A stretch of DNA of 8,460 nt, taken from contig JAEZCS010000150.1 of assembly GCA_023433445.1 (NCBI GenBank), positions 1 through 8,460 of the forward strand, read 5' to 3'. Below are positions 1 through 6,452 of the stretch, one piece after another. Position numbers and translations under genes: made by a program. Position 1 is the first letter of the stretch; the number at the start of each line of letters is the position of its first letter. Source of the DNA: Pseudomonadota bacterium. GTDB taxonomy: Bacteria; Pseudomonadota; Alphaproteobacteria; Sphingomonadales; Sphingomonadaceae. Under the pieces are notes generated by a model. The model saw only the letters and a program-made list of their open reading frames with translations, was not told where the DNA came from and did not search any database.

Positions 1-664
1 TCAGCACCAATGTCGGCGGGAGGTCTGCCGGGTCAGCCTCCAACGCCGAAACCAGCGGATCGCGCGGATCATGCCCCTGTAAATAAAGCTGCGCGCTATC
101 GAGCAAAGCCGCTTTCGAAAACATCGGGTCCCGCGCCGCATTGCGATCCAGGCTTTCGCCTCGCGCGGTCAGATCCAGCATCGGCGACACCAGAACTGCA
201 CCGGCAGGCCGCTCACCAGCCCGCGCCGCAATTATGCAAAGCGCCATAGCCAGCCCACCCCCGGCAGAGTCCCCTGCGACAACCACCGACTGTCTGTTCT
301 CCAACCCGCGATAAACCGCCACAACAGCGTGCAACGCCGCCGGAAAGGGATGCTCAGGCGCCAGCGGGTAGAACGGCAGGATGATCCGCCGCTCCGCCGC
401 ATCCGCTATCGCCTGCGCATAATCCACATAGGCGAGCGGCGACCCAAGCCGATATCCCCCGCCATGCAGGTAGACCATCTCCCCCCGCGCACCGCCACCG
501 CGCGGCTCAATAATCAAGCAGCGCACACCGCCAATCACCGCCTCGCGCGCCCGCTCCCCAGCATCGGCGGGACCAGCCGCCAGCGCTCGCCGCTCGTTCA
601 GCGCGTCATCGGCCGCATGACCCGCTCGCAACGGCGGCAAATCCCAGTCACCAGAGCCAGTCAC
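1..664 (-). CDS. Alpha/beta-hydrolase esterase, hormone-sensitive lipase family (3' end outside window)
   Basis: This is a serine esterase of the bacterial hormone-sensitive-lipase family (GDSAG subgroup) and probably hydrolyses carboxylic esters or lactones in the cytoplasm. About 220 residues are visible. The oxyanion-hole motif HGGG lies at residues 67-70, the family stretch YPLAPEHPFPAAL at about 99-111, and the nucleophile elbow GDSAGG at 131-136 with Ser133. The frame stays open to base 1, ending in PPTLVL. That is just before where the family places its catalytic Asp and His, so those residues lie off the window. No signal peptide is seen. I chose a GTG start whose GTGA overlaps the TGA stop of the upstream alcohol dehydrogenase, because no ATG occurs before residue 63. 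A TTG a few codons downstream is possible. The overlap suggests translational coupling. Beside a Baeyer-Villiger monooxygenase, the likely job is to cleave the ester it makes (inference). The family is sure; the exact start is less so. Confidence 0.93.
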   Translation of the reverse strand, partial: MTGSGDWDLPPLRAGHAADDALNERRALAAGPADAGERAREAVIGGVRCLIIEPRGGGARGEMVYLHGGGYRLGSPLAYVDYAQAIADAAERRIILPFYPLAPEHPFPAALHAVVAVYRGLENRQSVVVAGDSAGGGLAMALCIIAARAGERPAGAVLVSPMLDLTARGESLDRNAARDPMFSKAALLDSAQLYLQGHDPRDPLVSALEADPADLPPTLVL

Positions 665-1752
665 AGCACGAACACCCCGCGCGCCAGCTTGCCTTCCTCC
701 AGGTCGTGGAACGCGCGCTCGAAATCGGCGAGATCGTACCGCTGCGTCACCAACTCATCCAGCAGCAGCTTACCCTGGCGATATTGCGCAATATAGGACG
801 GGATATCCTGATGCGGCCGCGACGCGCCATAGCGGGCGCCCATCACGCCGCGATCGACGAAGGACAGCGGCGTCAACGAAACCTCCGCTGTCGTCCCCAT
901 CGCGGTCGTCCCGACGATCACGCAATTGCCGCCCCAGCCAAGGCTCGCCATGGCGTCGTTCAGCACCCGCGTATTGCCGACGCATTCGAATGCCCAGTCG
1001 ACACCGCTGCCATGATCGGGGTTGCCGCCCGACACTATGTCCTTGATCCGCTGCGGCACATCGCCCTTGGACGCGTCGATGAAGTCCGTCGCTCCGAATT
1101 CCCGCGCCTTCGCCTCGCGCGTCGACAACAGGTCTATCGCGATGATCCGGCTCGCGCCCGAAAGCCGCAAGCCCTGCAACACATTAAGGCCGATGCCGCC
1201 AATGCCGAACACCGCCGCCGTCTCGCCCGGCTTCACCCGCGCCCGGTTGACGACCGATCCCACCCCCGTCAGGACGCCGCAACCTACGACGCAAGCAATG
1301 TCTAGCGGTACGGTGGGGTCGATCCGAACCGCTTGATTGGCCTTCACCACCGTCTTCTCGACAAAGGTCGATGTCGCCGCGAAACTGGACACCGGCTCTC
1401 CGTTGCGGCTGAACGGCTGGGCGCGGTTGCCATAGGATTGGCGGCAATGCGTCGGCCTGCCACTCTCGCACGGGCCGCAGCGCCCGCAATTGGCAAGCGT
1501 ATGCAGCGCCACATGATCGCCTTCCGCCAGTTCGGTGACGCCCGGCCCCAGCTTCTCGACAACGCCCGCCCCTTCATGGCCCAGCACCGCAGGCGCTGGC
1601 CAATCGATCGTGCCGTTGATAACCGAAATGTCGGAATGACAAATGCCGCTCGCCACGATGCGCACCAGTACTTCGCCTGGCCCCGGCTCACGCACTTCGA
1701 CATCCTCGACAAAACGGATCTTGCCCGGCCCCTCGTAGATCAGCGCCCGCAT
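661..1752 (-). CDS. Zinc-dependent alcohol dehydrogenase (MDR superfamily)
   Basis: This is a 363-residue cytoplasmic zinc alcohol dehydrogenase of the medium-chain superfamily, normal in length for the class I/III-like group. It would interconvert an alcohol with an aldehyde or ketone using NAD(H). The catalytic zinc ligands are visible as Cys38 (GICHSD), His59-Glu60 (GHEGAG) and Cys158 (VGCGV). The structural-zinc lobe has four cysteines at 89, 92, 95 and 103. The Rossmann motif GIGGIG is at 183-188, and Asp207 ends the following strand, which favours NAD over NADP. The ATG lies 5 bp after the IclR stop, with a purine-rich GGGAGAGG upstream that serves as ribosome-binding site. Its own stop overlaps the esterase start. 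In an operon with a ketone monooxygenase and an esterase it probably supplies the ketone, or oxidises the alcohol released after ester cleavage (inference). Substrate unknown; benzyl-alcohol-type and mycobacterial AdhD-type enzymes share this layout. Confidence 0.95.
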   Translation of the reverse strand: MRALIYEGPGKIRFVEDVEVREPGPGEVLVRIVASGICHSDISVINGTIDWPAPAVLGHEGAGVVEKLGPGVTELAEGDHVALHTLANCGRCGPCESGRPTHCRQSYGNRAQPFSRNGEPVSSFAATSTFVEKTVVKANQAVRIDPTVPLDIACVVGCGVLTGVGSVVNRARVKPGETAAVFGIGGIGLNVLQGLRLSGASRIIAIDLLSTREAKAREFGATDFIDASKGDVPQRIKDIVSGGNPDHGSGVDWAFECVGNTRVLNDAMASLGWGGNCVIVGTTAMGTTAEVSLTPLSFVDRGVMGARYGASRPHQDIPSYIAQYRQGKLLLDELVTQRYDLADFERAFHDLEEGKLARGVFVL

Positions 1753-1757
1753 CTTTT

Positions 1758-2654
1758 TCAGCCTCTCCCAGCTTCATTCATCTGCTTGTCCGGCTCGCCC
1801 GGCACCCCGCTCGCCGCCCGGCAATGCCGCGCGACTGCCTCGCCCAGCGCAGCAATACGGCCCAGCGACAGCGGGCGGTCGAAACCGAACAAGGACAAGG
1901 TACAAAGCACCGCGCCATCCGCGTCGAATACGGGGGCGGAGATCATCATCACCGGATGCAGCCGGTCGGGCTGCGCCTCGATCATCAGATAGTCTTCGCC
2001 CATCTGCCCGATCCGTTCAGCAACCCGCTTCTGCCAGTCTGCGCCGAGCGGTTCTTCCGTCATACCGAGAACGGCGAGCCCCGTCGCCGCCTGCTCCGGA
2101 CTGCGTTGCGTGACGGCGTAGCCGCGCTGCCGCACCACCGCGAGCGACTGGCGCAGCCGGTCCGCATCGATCGCCCCCGCAGCCTTGGCGAGCCAGCTAT
2201 CGACTTCCCGCTCGCTCGCCCATGCCAGGAAAGGCGTGCCGAGCGGCGGGATCAGCGGCACCCGCTGACCCACCGCCAAGCCGGGCATGCGCCCCGGCCC
2301 CTCCGACGCAAGCGCGATCAGCTGGTCATCGAGCCGAGCGGTGAGCAGGCTGTCGAGGTCCAGCTCAGCCGACAAAAGCGCGATCTGGTTGCGCGCAGCC
2401 GCCACGACCGGATGGCATTGCAGCGCCGCATGACCGATCGCGATCAACGCGGGGCCGAGGCGATAGACCCGCCCCCGCTGCGCCCTGACCAGATAACCAT
2501 CTCGCGTCATCGCGCCCAACAGTGCATGGCAGGACGCGGGGTTGAGATCCAGCTGCCGGACCAGCTCCGTCAGCGAATAGCCGCGCGAGGGCGCGGCCGC
2601 CATGAAGTTCAATATGTCGATGGCGCGTGACGCTGCCAGGGCCGGACGGGGCAT
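1758..2654 (-). CDS. IclR-family transcriptional regulator
   Basis: This is a one-component regulator of about 298 residues, slightly longer than most IclR proteins. The N-terminal winged helix-turn-helix spans roughly residues 8-70 and includes ASRAIDILNFM, the SLTELVRQLDLNPASCHALL recognition region and the wing GRVYRLG. The C-terminal two thirds match an IclR ligand-binding domain, with the characteristic stretch near VGQRVPLIPPLGTPFLAW and a late segment ISAPVFDADGAVLCTLSLFG. I prefer the ATG at 2654 because GAAGGA sits 6 bases ahead of it. The alternative ATG two codons upstream, at 2660, has the same GAAGGA touching it with no spacer. The gene lies about 10 bp after the monooxygenase stop and 5 bp before the dehydrogenase start, so it is very likely co-transcribed with the enzymes it controls, which would allow autoregulation. 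The effector may be the pathway substrate (inference). Its operator is not identified; see the intergenic repeats. Confidence 0.94.
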   Translation of the reverse strand: MPRPALAASRAIDILNFMAAAPSRGYSLTELVRQLDLNPASCHALLGAMTRDGYLVRAQRGRVYRLGPALIAIGHAALQCHPVVAAARNQIALLSAELDLDSLLTARLDDQLIALASEGPGRMPGLAVGQRVPLIPPLGTPFLAWASEREVDSWLAKAAGAIDADRLRQSLAVVRQRGYAVTQRSPEQAATGLAVLGMTEEPLGADWQKRVAERIGQMGEDYLMIEAQPDRLHPVMMISAPVFDADGAVLCTLSLFGFDRPLSLGRIAALGEAVARHCRAASGVPGEPDKQMNEAGRG

Positions 2655-2664
2655 CGCCATTCCT

Positions 2665-4551
2665 TCAACTCAATTCCAGATCGTCCCAATTCACCACCGT
2701 GCACATGCGGTGGTAATCGGGGCTGAGCCAAGGCGCATTGACCTGAAGCCTGCGATGCTCCCAGTTTACATAATAATTCTTCTCGATGCCCCCTTCGGGA
2801 GTCATCTGAATCCAGTTCTGCGCCTCGGCATCCAGTTCGCGATTATAGCGCTCAAACGCCTCGGACTTCACATCGACGCGCCGCTTGTCTTCCTTCAGCA
2901 TGCGCATGACGCATTGGGCGGCATAGCTCGCCCAGATCAGCCACCATTGCGGCAAGCCGGTGCCCCCGGTCAGCGGCTGCGAATTGGGGCCGTACAGCAT
3001 GAACAGGTTGGGAAATTGCGGCACCATCATCGACAGATAGGCGCGCGGCCCGTCGCCGGCGTCCCATGTGTCGTGCAGGTCCTTGCCCTCCAGCCCCTTG
3101 TACCGCGTGGGCCACAGATATTTGAGCACATCAAATCCGGTCGCGGCGATGACGACGTCAAAGTCCCGCTCCGTCCCGTCCGCCATCGCAAAGCCTGTCT
3201 TCGTGAACCGCGCCACCGATCCGGTCAGCAATTCCACATTGTCGCGAGTCAGCGCGCGATACCATCCATTGTCGACCACCGGACGGCGCGACATGGGCGC
3301 ATAATCGGGTGTCAGCTTTTCGATCAGGTCCTCGCGCCCGCCCGTTTCCTGTCGGATATAATTGGTAAGGAAGGCGCGCAGGTCGTCATTGGCCTTGCTG
3401 ACCTTTCCCCCCTGCGCCTGCCATTCGCGATCGACGCGCTGCAATCGGTCGATGTCGAACAAGGGCATCGTCGCGGTATAGCGAGACCAGTTCCAATAGC
3501 CGGGCATATTCTCGTTAAGCCACGCCAGCTCCGGCTCGATCGGCGCGCCATATTTCTCGCGTGGGCTGATCCATTGCGGGGTGCGCTGCACGACGCTGAC
3601 ATGCCCCGCCTTTTCAGCGACGGCGCTCAGTAATTGGACGCCTGTCGATCCATTGCCGATAATGGCGACACGTTTGCCAGTAAGATCCAACCCTTCCGGC
3701 CAAGCCGATGGGTGGATGATCTGGCCGTCGAAATCATGCACGCCCTCAATGTCAGGTAGCTGCGCATTGGCGAATGTCCCGCAAGCGGTGATCACCACAT
3801 TGGCGACGATCTCCTGACGTCCAGCAGGCGTGTCGACGTCCAGCCTCCAGACGTTGTGCCCTTCGTCAAACACCGCGCCTTTCACATCATGGCCGAAGCG
3901 GCTGTTCGCCATCACCCCATATTTGCGCGAGACATGTTGCAGATAAGCCCGCACATCCTCACCTCGATTGAAATGCTCGCCCCATGGGTAGAGCTTCTCG
4001 AAACTATATTCGTAGGTGATGGAAGGTGTATCGACCCGCACGTCGGGATAACGGTTGATCGTCCAGGTACCCCCTGCCTCCGGCTGTCGATCAAGCAACA
4101 AATAGGGCAGGCCCAGCAGCTCGCACTGAACCCCCGCCGCTATCCCAGCCGGACCACTGCCAATAATGACGATGCGAAAATCACCCGGAATCTCTGGCTT
4201 TTCGCCCTCCCATTCGACGGCGCAGGGAAAGGAGCGGAAGGCCGGAAGGTCACGCCGTGCCTCGAACTCGACATCGGTCATCTCTCCCGAAAGCATGGTC
4301 ATCAGGCGACGCAGCTCATCCTCGGACGGCTCGGGCAACTCTACCGCACCGGCATTGTCCGCCAACCATTCGACCGCACGATCCTTCAGCAGCGATTTCT
4401 GCGCGTCGCTCATCTGCGCGGCGGCAGGCAGGGCGGCGATCTCCTCATCCCCGCTATTTTGATACAGCGCGATCCGCAAAGCATTCAGGTCCGCCAGATC
4501 AACCGCGCGCCGGATGCAGTCAGTGTCGATCGCCTTTGCCGCCGTGGCCAT
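2665..4551 (-). CDS. Type I Baeyer-Villiger monooxygenase, 4-hydroxyacetophenone-monooxygenase-like
   Basis: This is a 628-residue FAD- and NADPH-dependent flavoprotein that inserts an oxygen atom next to a carbonyl, turning a ketone into an ester or lactone. The FAD motif GSGPAG is at 131-136 and the NADPH motif GNGSTG at 299-304. Between them lies the exact type I fingerprint FxGxxxHxxxW (Phe274, Gly276, His280, Trp284). The GGTW...YP...D motif is at 160-174, with Asp170 where many family members have Gly or Met. Near the C-terminal third there is DVVIAATGFD. The roughly 125 residues before the FAD motif are an extra alpha-helical region, absent from cyclohexanone-type enzymes of about 540 residues. 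They resemble the extension of 4-hydroxyacetophenone monooxygenase. The gene heads a tight block followed by IclR, alcohol dehydrogenase and esterase genes, the classical partners. A purine-rich GGGACGGGATGA precedes the ATG. The enzyme class is secure; the ketone substrate is not predictable. Confidence 0.96.
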   Translation of the reverse strand: MATAAKAIDTDCIRRAVDLADLNALRIALYQNSGDEEIAALPAAAQMSDAQKSLLKDRAVEWLADNAGAVELPEPSEDELRRLMTMLSGEMTDVEFEARRDLPAFRSFPCAVEWEGEKPEIPGDFRIVIIGSGPAGIAAGVQCELLGLPYLLLDRQPEAGGTWTINRYPDVRVDTPSITYEYSFEKLYPWGEHFNRGEDVRAYLQHVSRKYGVMANSRFGHDVKGAVFDEGHNVWRLDVDTPAGRQEIVANVVITACGTFANAQLPDIEGVHDFDGQIIHPSAWPEGLDLTGKRVAIIGNGSTGVQLLSAVAEKAGHVSVVQRTPQWISPREKYGAPIEPELAWLNENMPGYWNWSRYTATMPLFDIDRLQRVDREWQAQGGKVSKANDDLRAFLTNYIRQETGGREDLIEKLTPDYAPMSRRPVVDNGWYRALTRDNVELLTGSVARFTKTGFAMADGTERDFDVVIAATGFDVLKYLWPTRYKGLEGKDLHDTWDAGDGPRAYLSMMVPQFPNLFMLYGPNSQPLTGGTGLPQWWLIWASYAAQCVMRMLKEDKRRVDVKSEAFERYNRELDAEAQNWIQMTPEGGIEKNYYVNWEHRRLQVNAPWLSPDYHRMCTVVNWDDLELS

Positions 4552-4694
4552 TCATCCCGTCCCATTCCTCTAGGCGCATACGAACGCGCCAACCTTATTT
4601 TTTGCAATATCGAATCTTGAGACTGGGGTAAGCCGAACTCACGTCAATTCCGTCATGCCGGAACAGCCGTTTAAAGGGCGGTCATTGTCTGCGC
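4552..4694 (-). promoter_or_regulatory. 143-bp leader between crotonase operon and monooxygenase block
   Basis: This is the only sizeable gap among the leftward genes and is clearly more AT-rich than its surroundings, with TTTAAA and a run of A's on the minus strand. It may carry a separate promoter for the monooxygenase-IclR-dehydrogenase-esterase block. A TTGACG (minus strand, 4647-4642) resembles a -35 box, but nothing like a good -10 follows at 16-18 bases, so the promoter assignment is tentative. No convincing rho-independent terminator of the upstream crotonase gene was seen. Read-through transcription is therefore possible. Confidence 0.4.
4573..4590 (-). repeat. Small inverted repeat in the monooxygenase leader
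   Basis: On the minus strand, GGCGC and GCGCC face each other with an 8-base spacer. A G-U pair could add a sixth step around a TTCGTA loop. It ends 21 bases before the monooxygenase ATG, in the 5' leader. It could be an RNA hairpin near the ribosome-binding region or an operator half-site pair. Five-base arms in GC-rich DNA can arise by chance. Confidence 0.35.
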
Positions 4695-5486
4695 TCAGTG
4701 CCCGAGGAAATTCGGGGCGCGCCGCTCCATGAACGCCCTCGCCGCCTCACTTGCGTCGTGCGACAACAGACTGATCTGCGCATTCGCTGTCGCCTCCTGC
4801 GCCATGCTTTCCTCCAGCGCGATCGCTCCCGCCGCGTTGAGATTACGCTTCATCGCCGCAAAGGCCGCCGTCGGCCCGCTCGCCAGCTTAGCCGCCAGCG
4901 CCGCGCACTCCGCGTCGAGCGCCTCATCCTCGACCAGCCGATTGATCAACCGGATCGCCAGCGCTTCGTCCCCCAGCATAGGCTCGTCCAACAGGAACAT
5001 CTCCCGCGCCCGCGCCGCGCCAAGCAGCCGGGTGAGCAGATAGCTGCCTCCCGGATCGCCGCACCGTCCGGCACTCGCAAAGGCCAGCTTGAATTTCACC
5101 GTTCGCGACGCGATCCGCAGGTCGCACGCCGCCGCCATGACCAGGCCACTCCCCGCCACCGGCCCGCGCAAGCAGGCGATGGTCGGCTTGGGCATGCGAT
5201 GCAGCAGCAGGGGGATCCCGGCATGAATGCTCATCCGTGCGGCAGCCTCATCGGCCCGCATCGGCTCTGCTCGTGCCTCCTTGCCGTCGCCCGACAGATC
5301 ATAGCCCGCGCAGAAACCGTGCCCTGCCCCCGCAACCACCACGCAACGCACCGCCGGATCGATGGACCAGGCACGCAGCGTCTGCGCGATCTCGTCCAGC
5401 ATCGCTTCCGTCACAGCATTGAGCCGATCCGGCCGGTTCAGCGTCAGCGTGGCGACGCCCCTATCGACCTGCGTCAGGACGCTCAT
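4695..5486 (-). CDS. Enoyl-CoA hydratase/isomerase (crotonase) family protein, PaaG/isomerase-like
   Basis: This is a 263-residue crotonase-fold protein of usual length that acts on a CoA thioester in the cytoplasm. The N-terminal VATLTLNRPDRLNAV, the first oxyanion-hole segment GFCAGYDL (about 57-64) and the second, GPVAGSGLVMAAACDLRIA (about 108-126), are typical. Aligned by eye with rat mitochondrial hydratase, the two catalytic glutamates are replaced by Val116 and Phe136. An aspartate, Asp144, is kept in the GDPGGSY segment, where PaaG-type and delta3,delta2-isomerases carry their acidic residue. This argues for an isomerase or another crotonase reaction rather than plain hydration. The start codon overlaps the stop of the upstream crotonase gene (ATGA), implying translational coupling and joint function. 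Annotation as generic enoyl-CoA hydratase would probably overstate what is known. Confidence 0.92.
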   Translation of the reverse strand: MSVLTQVDRGVATLTLNRPDRLNAVTEAMLDEIAQTLRAWSIDPAVRCVVVAGAGHGFCAGYDLSGDGKEARAEPMRADEAAARMSIHAGIPLLLHRMPKPTIACLRGPVAGSGLVMAAACDLRIASRTVKFKLAFASAGRCGDPGGSYLLTRLLGAARAREMFLLDEPMLGDEALAIRLINRLVEDEALDAECAALAAKLASGPTAAFAAMKRNLNAAGAIALEESMAQEATANAQISLLSHDASEAARAFMERRAPNFLGH

Positions 5487-6298
5487 GAGTGCGACTTCAC
5501 CTTGTCCATGCCCGCAACGATGAACTCGCCGGTCTGGCCATAGGCCGATGCGTGCCCCAGCTGGTGAATATCGAAACAGCTTTGCAGCGCCGCGCTCTGG
5601 CCCATGATGTCGAGCGTCTGGTTCACCGCCCGCTTCGCCATGGCGAGCGCATGCGGGTGCATCTGCGCAATCTCGCGCGCCAGCGCCCGCGCCTCGACAT
5701 CCAGCTCCGCGCGCGGCACGACCCGGTTCACCATGCCTCGCCGCTCCGCTTCATGCGCGTCGATCGGCTTGGCGGTGAACAGCATCTCCTTCGCCTTGCG
5801 CGGGCCCAGTTCCCATGTGTGGCCATGATATTCGACGCCGCCAATGCCCATCAGCACCACTGGATCCGAAAAGCGCGCGTCATCAGCTGCAATGATCAGG
5901 TCGCACGGCCATGCCAGCAACAGCCCGCCCGCGATACAAGCCCCCTGAACCGCCGCGATCGAGGGCTTGGGAATATCACGCCAGCGCTTGGAATAGCCGA
6001 GATAATGTTTGGCCTCCCACTCATGGATGCCGAGCAGCCCACGCTCCGGGATCGTCTCGCGGATGCGATTGAACGACCCGTCGCGAATGGCCTCCGCGCT
6101 GACATCATGCCCGGCGGAAAAATGCTTGCCCTCCGCCCGCAGCAGGATGACGCGCACGGACTCGTCCGCCGCAGCCTTTTCCCACGCCTCGTTCAACTGC
6201 TGCAAGAATGGTTCATTCTGCGCGTTCGCCCGGTCGGCGCGATCCAGCGTGATCGTCGCCACCCGTTCCTCGACCGCGTAACGGATATATTCTACCAT
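5483..6298 (-). CDS. Enoyl-CoA hydratase/isomerase (crotonase) family protein, catalytic Glu residues absent
   Basis: This is a 271-residue crotonase-fold protein acting on an unidentified acyl-CoA. Recognisable segments are VATITLDRADRANAQN near the N-terminus, the oxyanion-hole loop HFSAGHD (59-65), the second loop GACIAGGLLLAWPCD (119-133) and a distinctive GVEYHGHTWELGPRKAKEM (about 154-172). By-eye alignment to the canonical hydratase puts Leu127 and Val147 where Glu144 and Glu164 of the rat enzyme lie. Neither acid is present, while Asp145 in FSDP and Glu156 in GVEY could be alternative acids (inference). I start it at the ATG at 6298, which has AGGAG 8 bases upstream. An in-frame ATG 24 codons further up would add a low-complexity Arg/Gly-rich tail with no family similarity and would invade the divergent promoter region. 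It is first in the leftward operon and overlaps the next crotonase by 4 bp. Confidence 0.92.
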   Translation of the reverse strand: MVEYIRYAVEERVATITLDRADRANAQNEPFLQQLNEAWEKAAADESVRVILLRAEGKHFSAGHDVSAEAIRDGSFNRIRETIPERGLLGIHEWEAKHYLGYSKRWRDIPKPSIAAVQGACIAGGLLLAWPCDLIIAADDARFSDPVVLMGIGGVEYHGHTWELGPRKAKEMLFTAKPIDAHEAERRGMVNRVVPRAELDVEARALAREIAQMHPHALAMAKRAVNQTLDIMGQSAALQSCFDIHQLGHASAYGQTGEFIVAGMDKVKSHS

Positions 6299-6361
6299 CT
6301 GCCTTACTCCTGGACCGCTGGTTGCGCGCGATCGGCGCTGCGGACATCCGTTACCCGCGCC

Positions 6362-6379
6362 CTTCCGCACTCCCGGAAG
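6362..6379. repeat. Inverted repeat CTTCCG-N6-CGGAAG, possible operator
   Basis: Perfect 6-bp arms are separated by CACTCC in the middle of the divergent intergenic region. The 18-bp size and two-fold symmetry suit a dimeric regulator such as an IclR or TetR protein. No regulator can be assigned from the sequence, and there is no T-tract, so it does not look like a terminator. Confidence 0.4.
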
Positions 6380-6398
6380 CGCGTCGCCGCCAAATTGA

Positions 6399-6417
6399 CA
6401 TCCTACAGGTCAGGATG
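6399..6417. repeat. Inverted repeat CATCCT-N7-AGGATG overlapping a TTGACA box, possible operator
   Basis: This is a 19-bp element with perfect 6-bp arms. Its left arm begins inside the TTGACA at 6395-6400, so a protein bound here would cover a plus-strand promoter core. That is a typical repressor position for the acyl-CoA dehydrogenase gene. It lies 35 bases before that gene's ATG. The cognate regulator is unknown; the IclR protein in this window is the nearest candidate. Confidence 0.45.
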
Positions 6418-6452
6418 GCCAAGCAGGACGGCGCGAACAAGGTGGAATTGGC

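Larger units (their letters stand above)
6299..6452. promoter_or_regulatory. Divergent promoter/operator region
   Basis: This 154-bp region lies between the leftward crotonase operon and the rightward acyl-CoA dehydrogenase, so it should hold promoters for both. On the plus strand a perfect TTGACA lies at 6395-6400, but no TATAAT-like element follows at normal spacing, so the promoter is only partly supported. Two separate perfect inverted repeats occur here and are listed below. Ribosome-binding sites are visible at each edge: AGGAG for the crotonase and AAGGTGG, 7 bases before the ATG, for the dehydrogenase. No small ORF is convincing. Confidence 0.6.

Noticed and set aside
10..249. Plus-strand 79-codon frame at the left edge
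   Set aside because: It is antisense to the esterase, whose HGGG and GDSAGG motifs fix the coding strand and frame.
2602..3633. Plus-strand open frame of 343 codons
   Set aside because: It lies wholly antisense to the monooxygenase and the IclR 5' end, whose motifs are unmistakable. The translation is Arg/His/Pro-rich with no recognisable domain, as expected of a shadow frame in GC-rich DNA.
4640..4694. Rho-independent terminator after the second crotonase
   Set aside because: The short complementary stretches around TTTAAA form only a weak stem and no T-run follows in the leftward direction.
6299..6370. 24-codon N-terminal extension of the first crotonase
   Set aside because: The added residues are Arg/Gly-rich with no family similarity, and they would occupy the divergent control region including an inverted repeat. 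The internal ATG at 6298 has a well-placed AGGAG.
6395..6423. Complete sigma-70 promoter from the TTGACA box
   Set aside because: The -35 hexamer is perfect, but the sequence 16-18 bases downstream is GC-rich and does not resemble TATAAT, so I list only a regulatory region and not a defined promoter.
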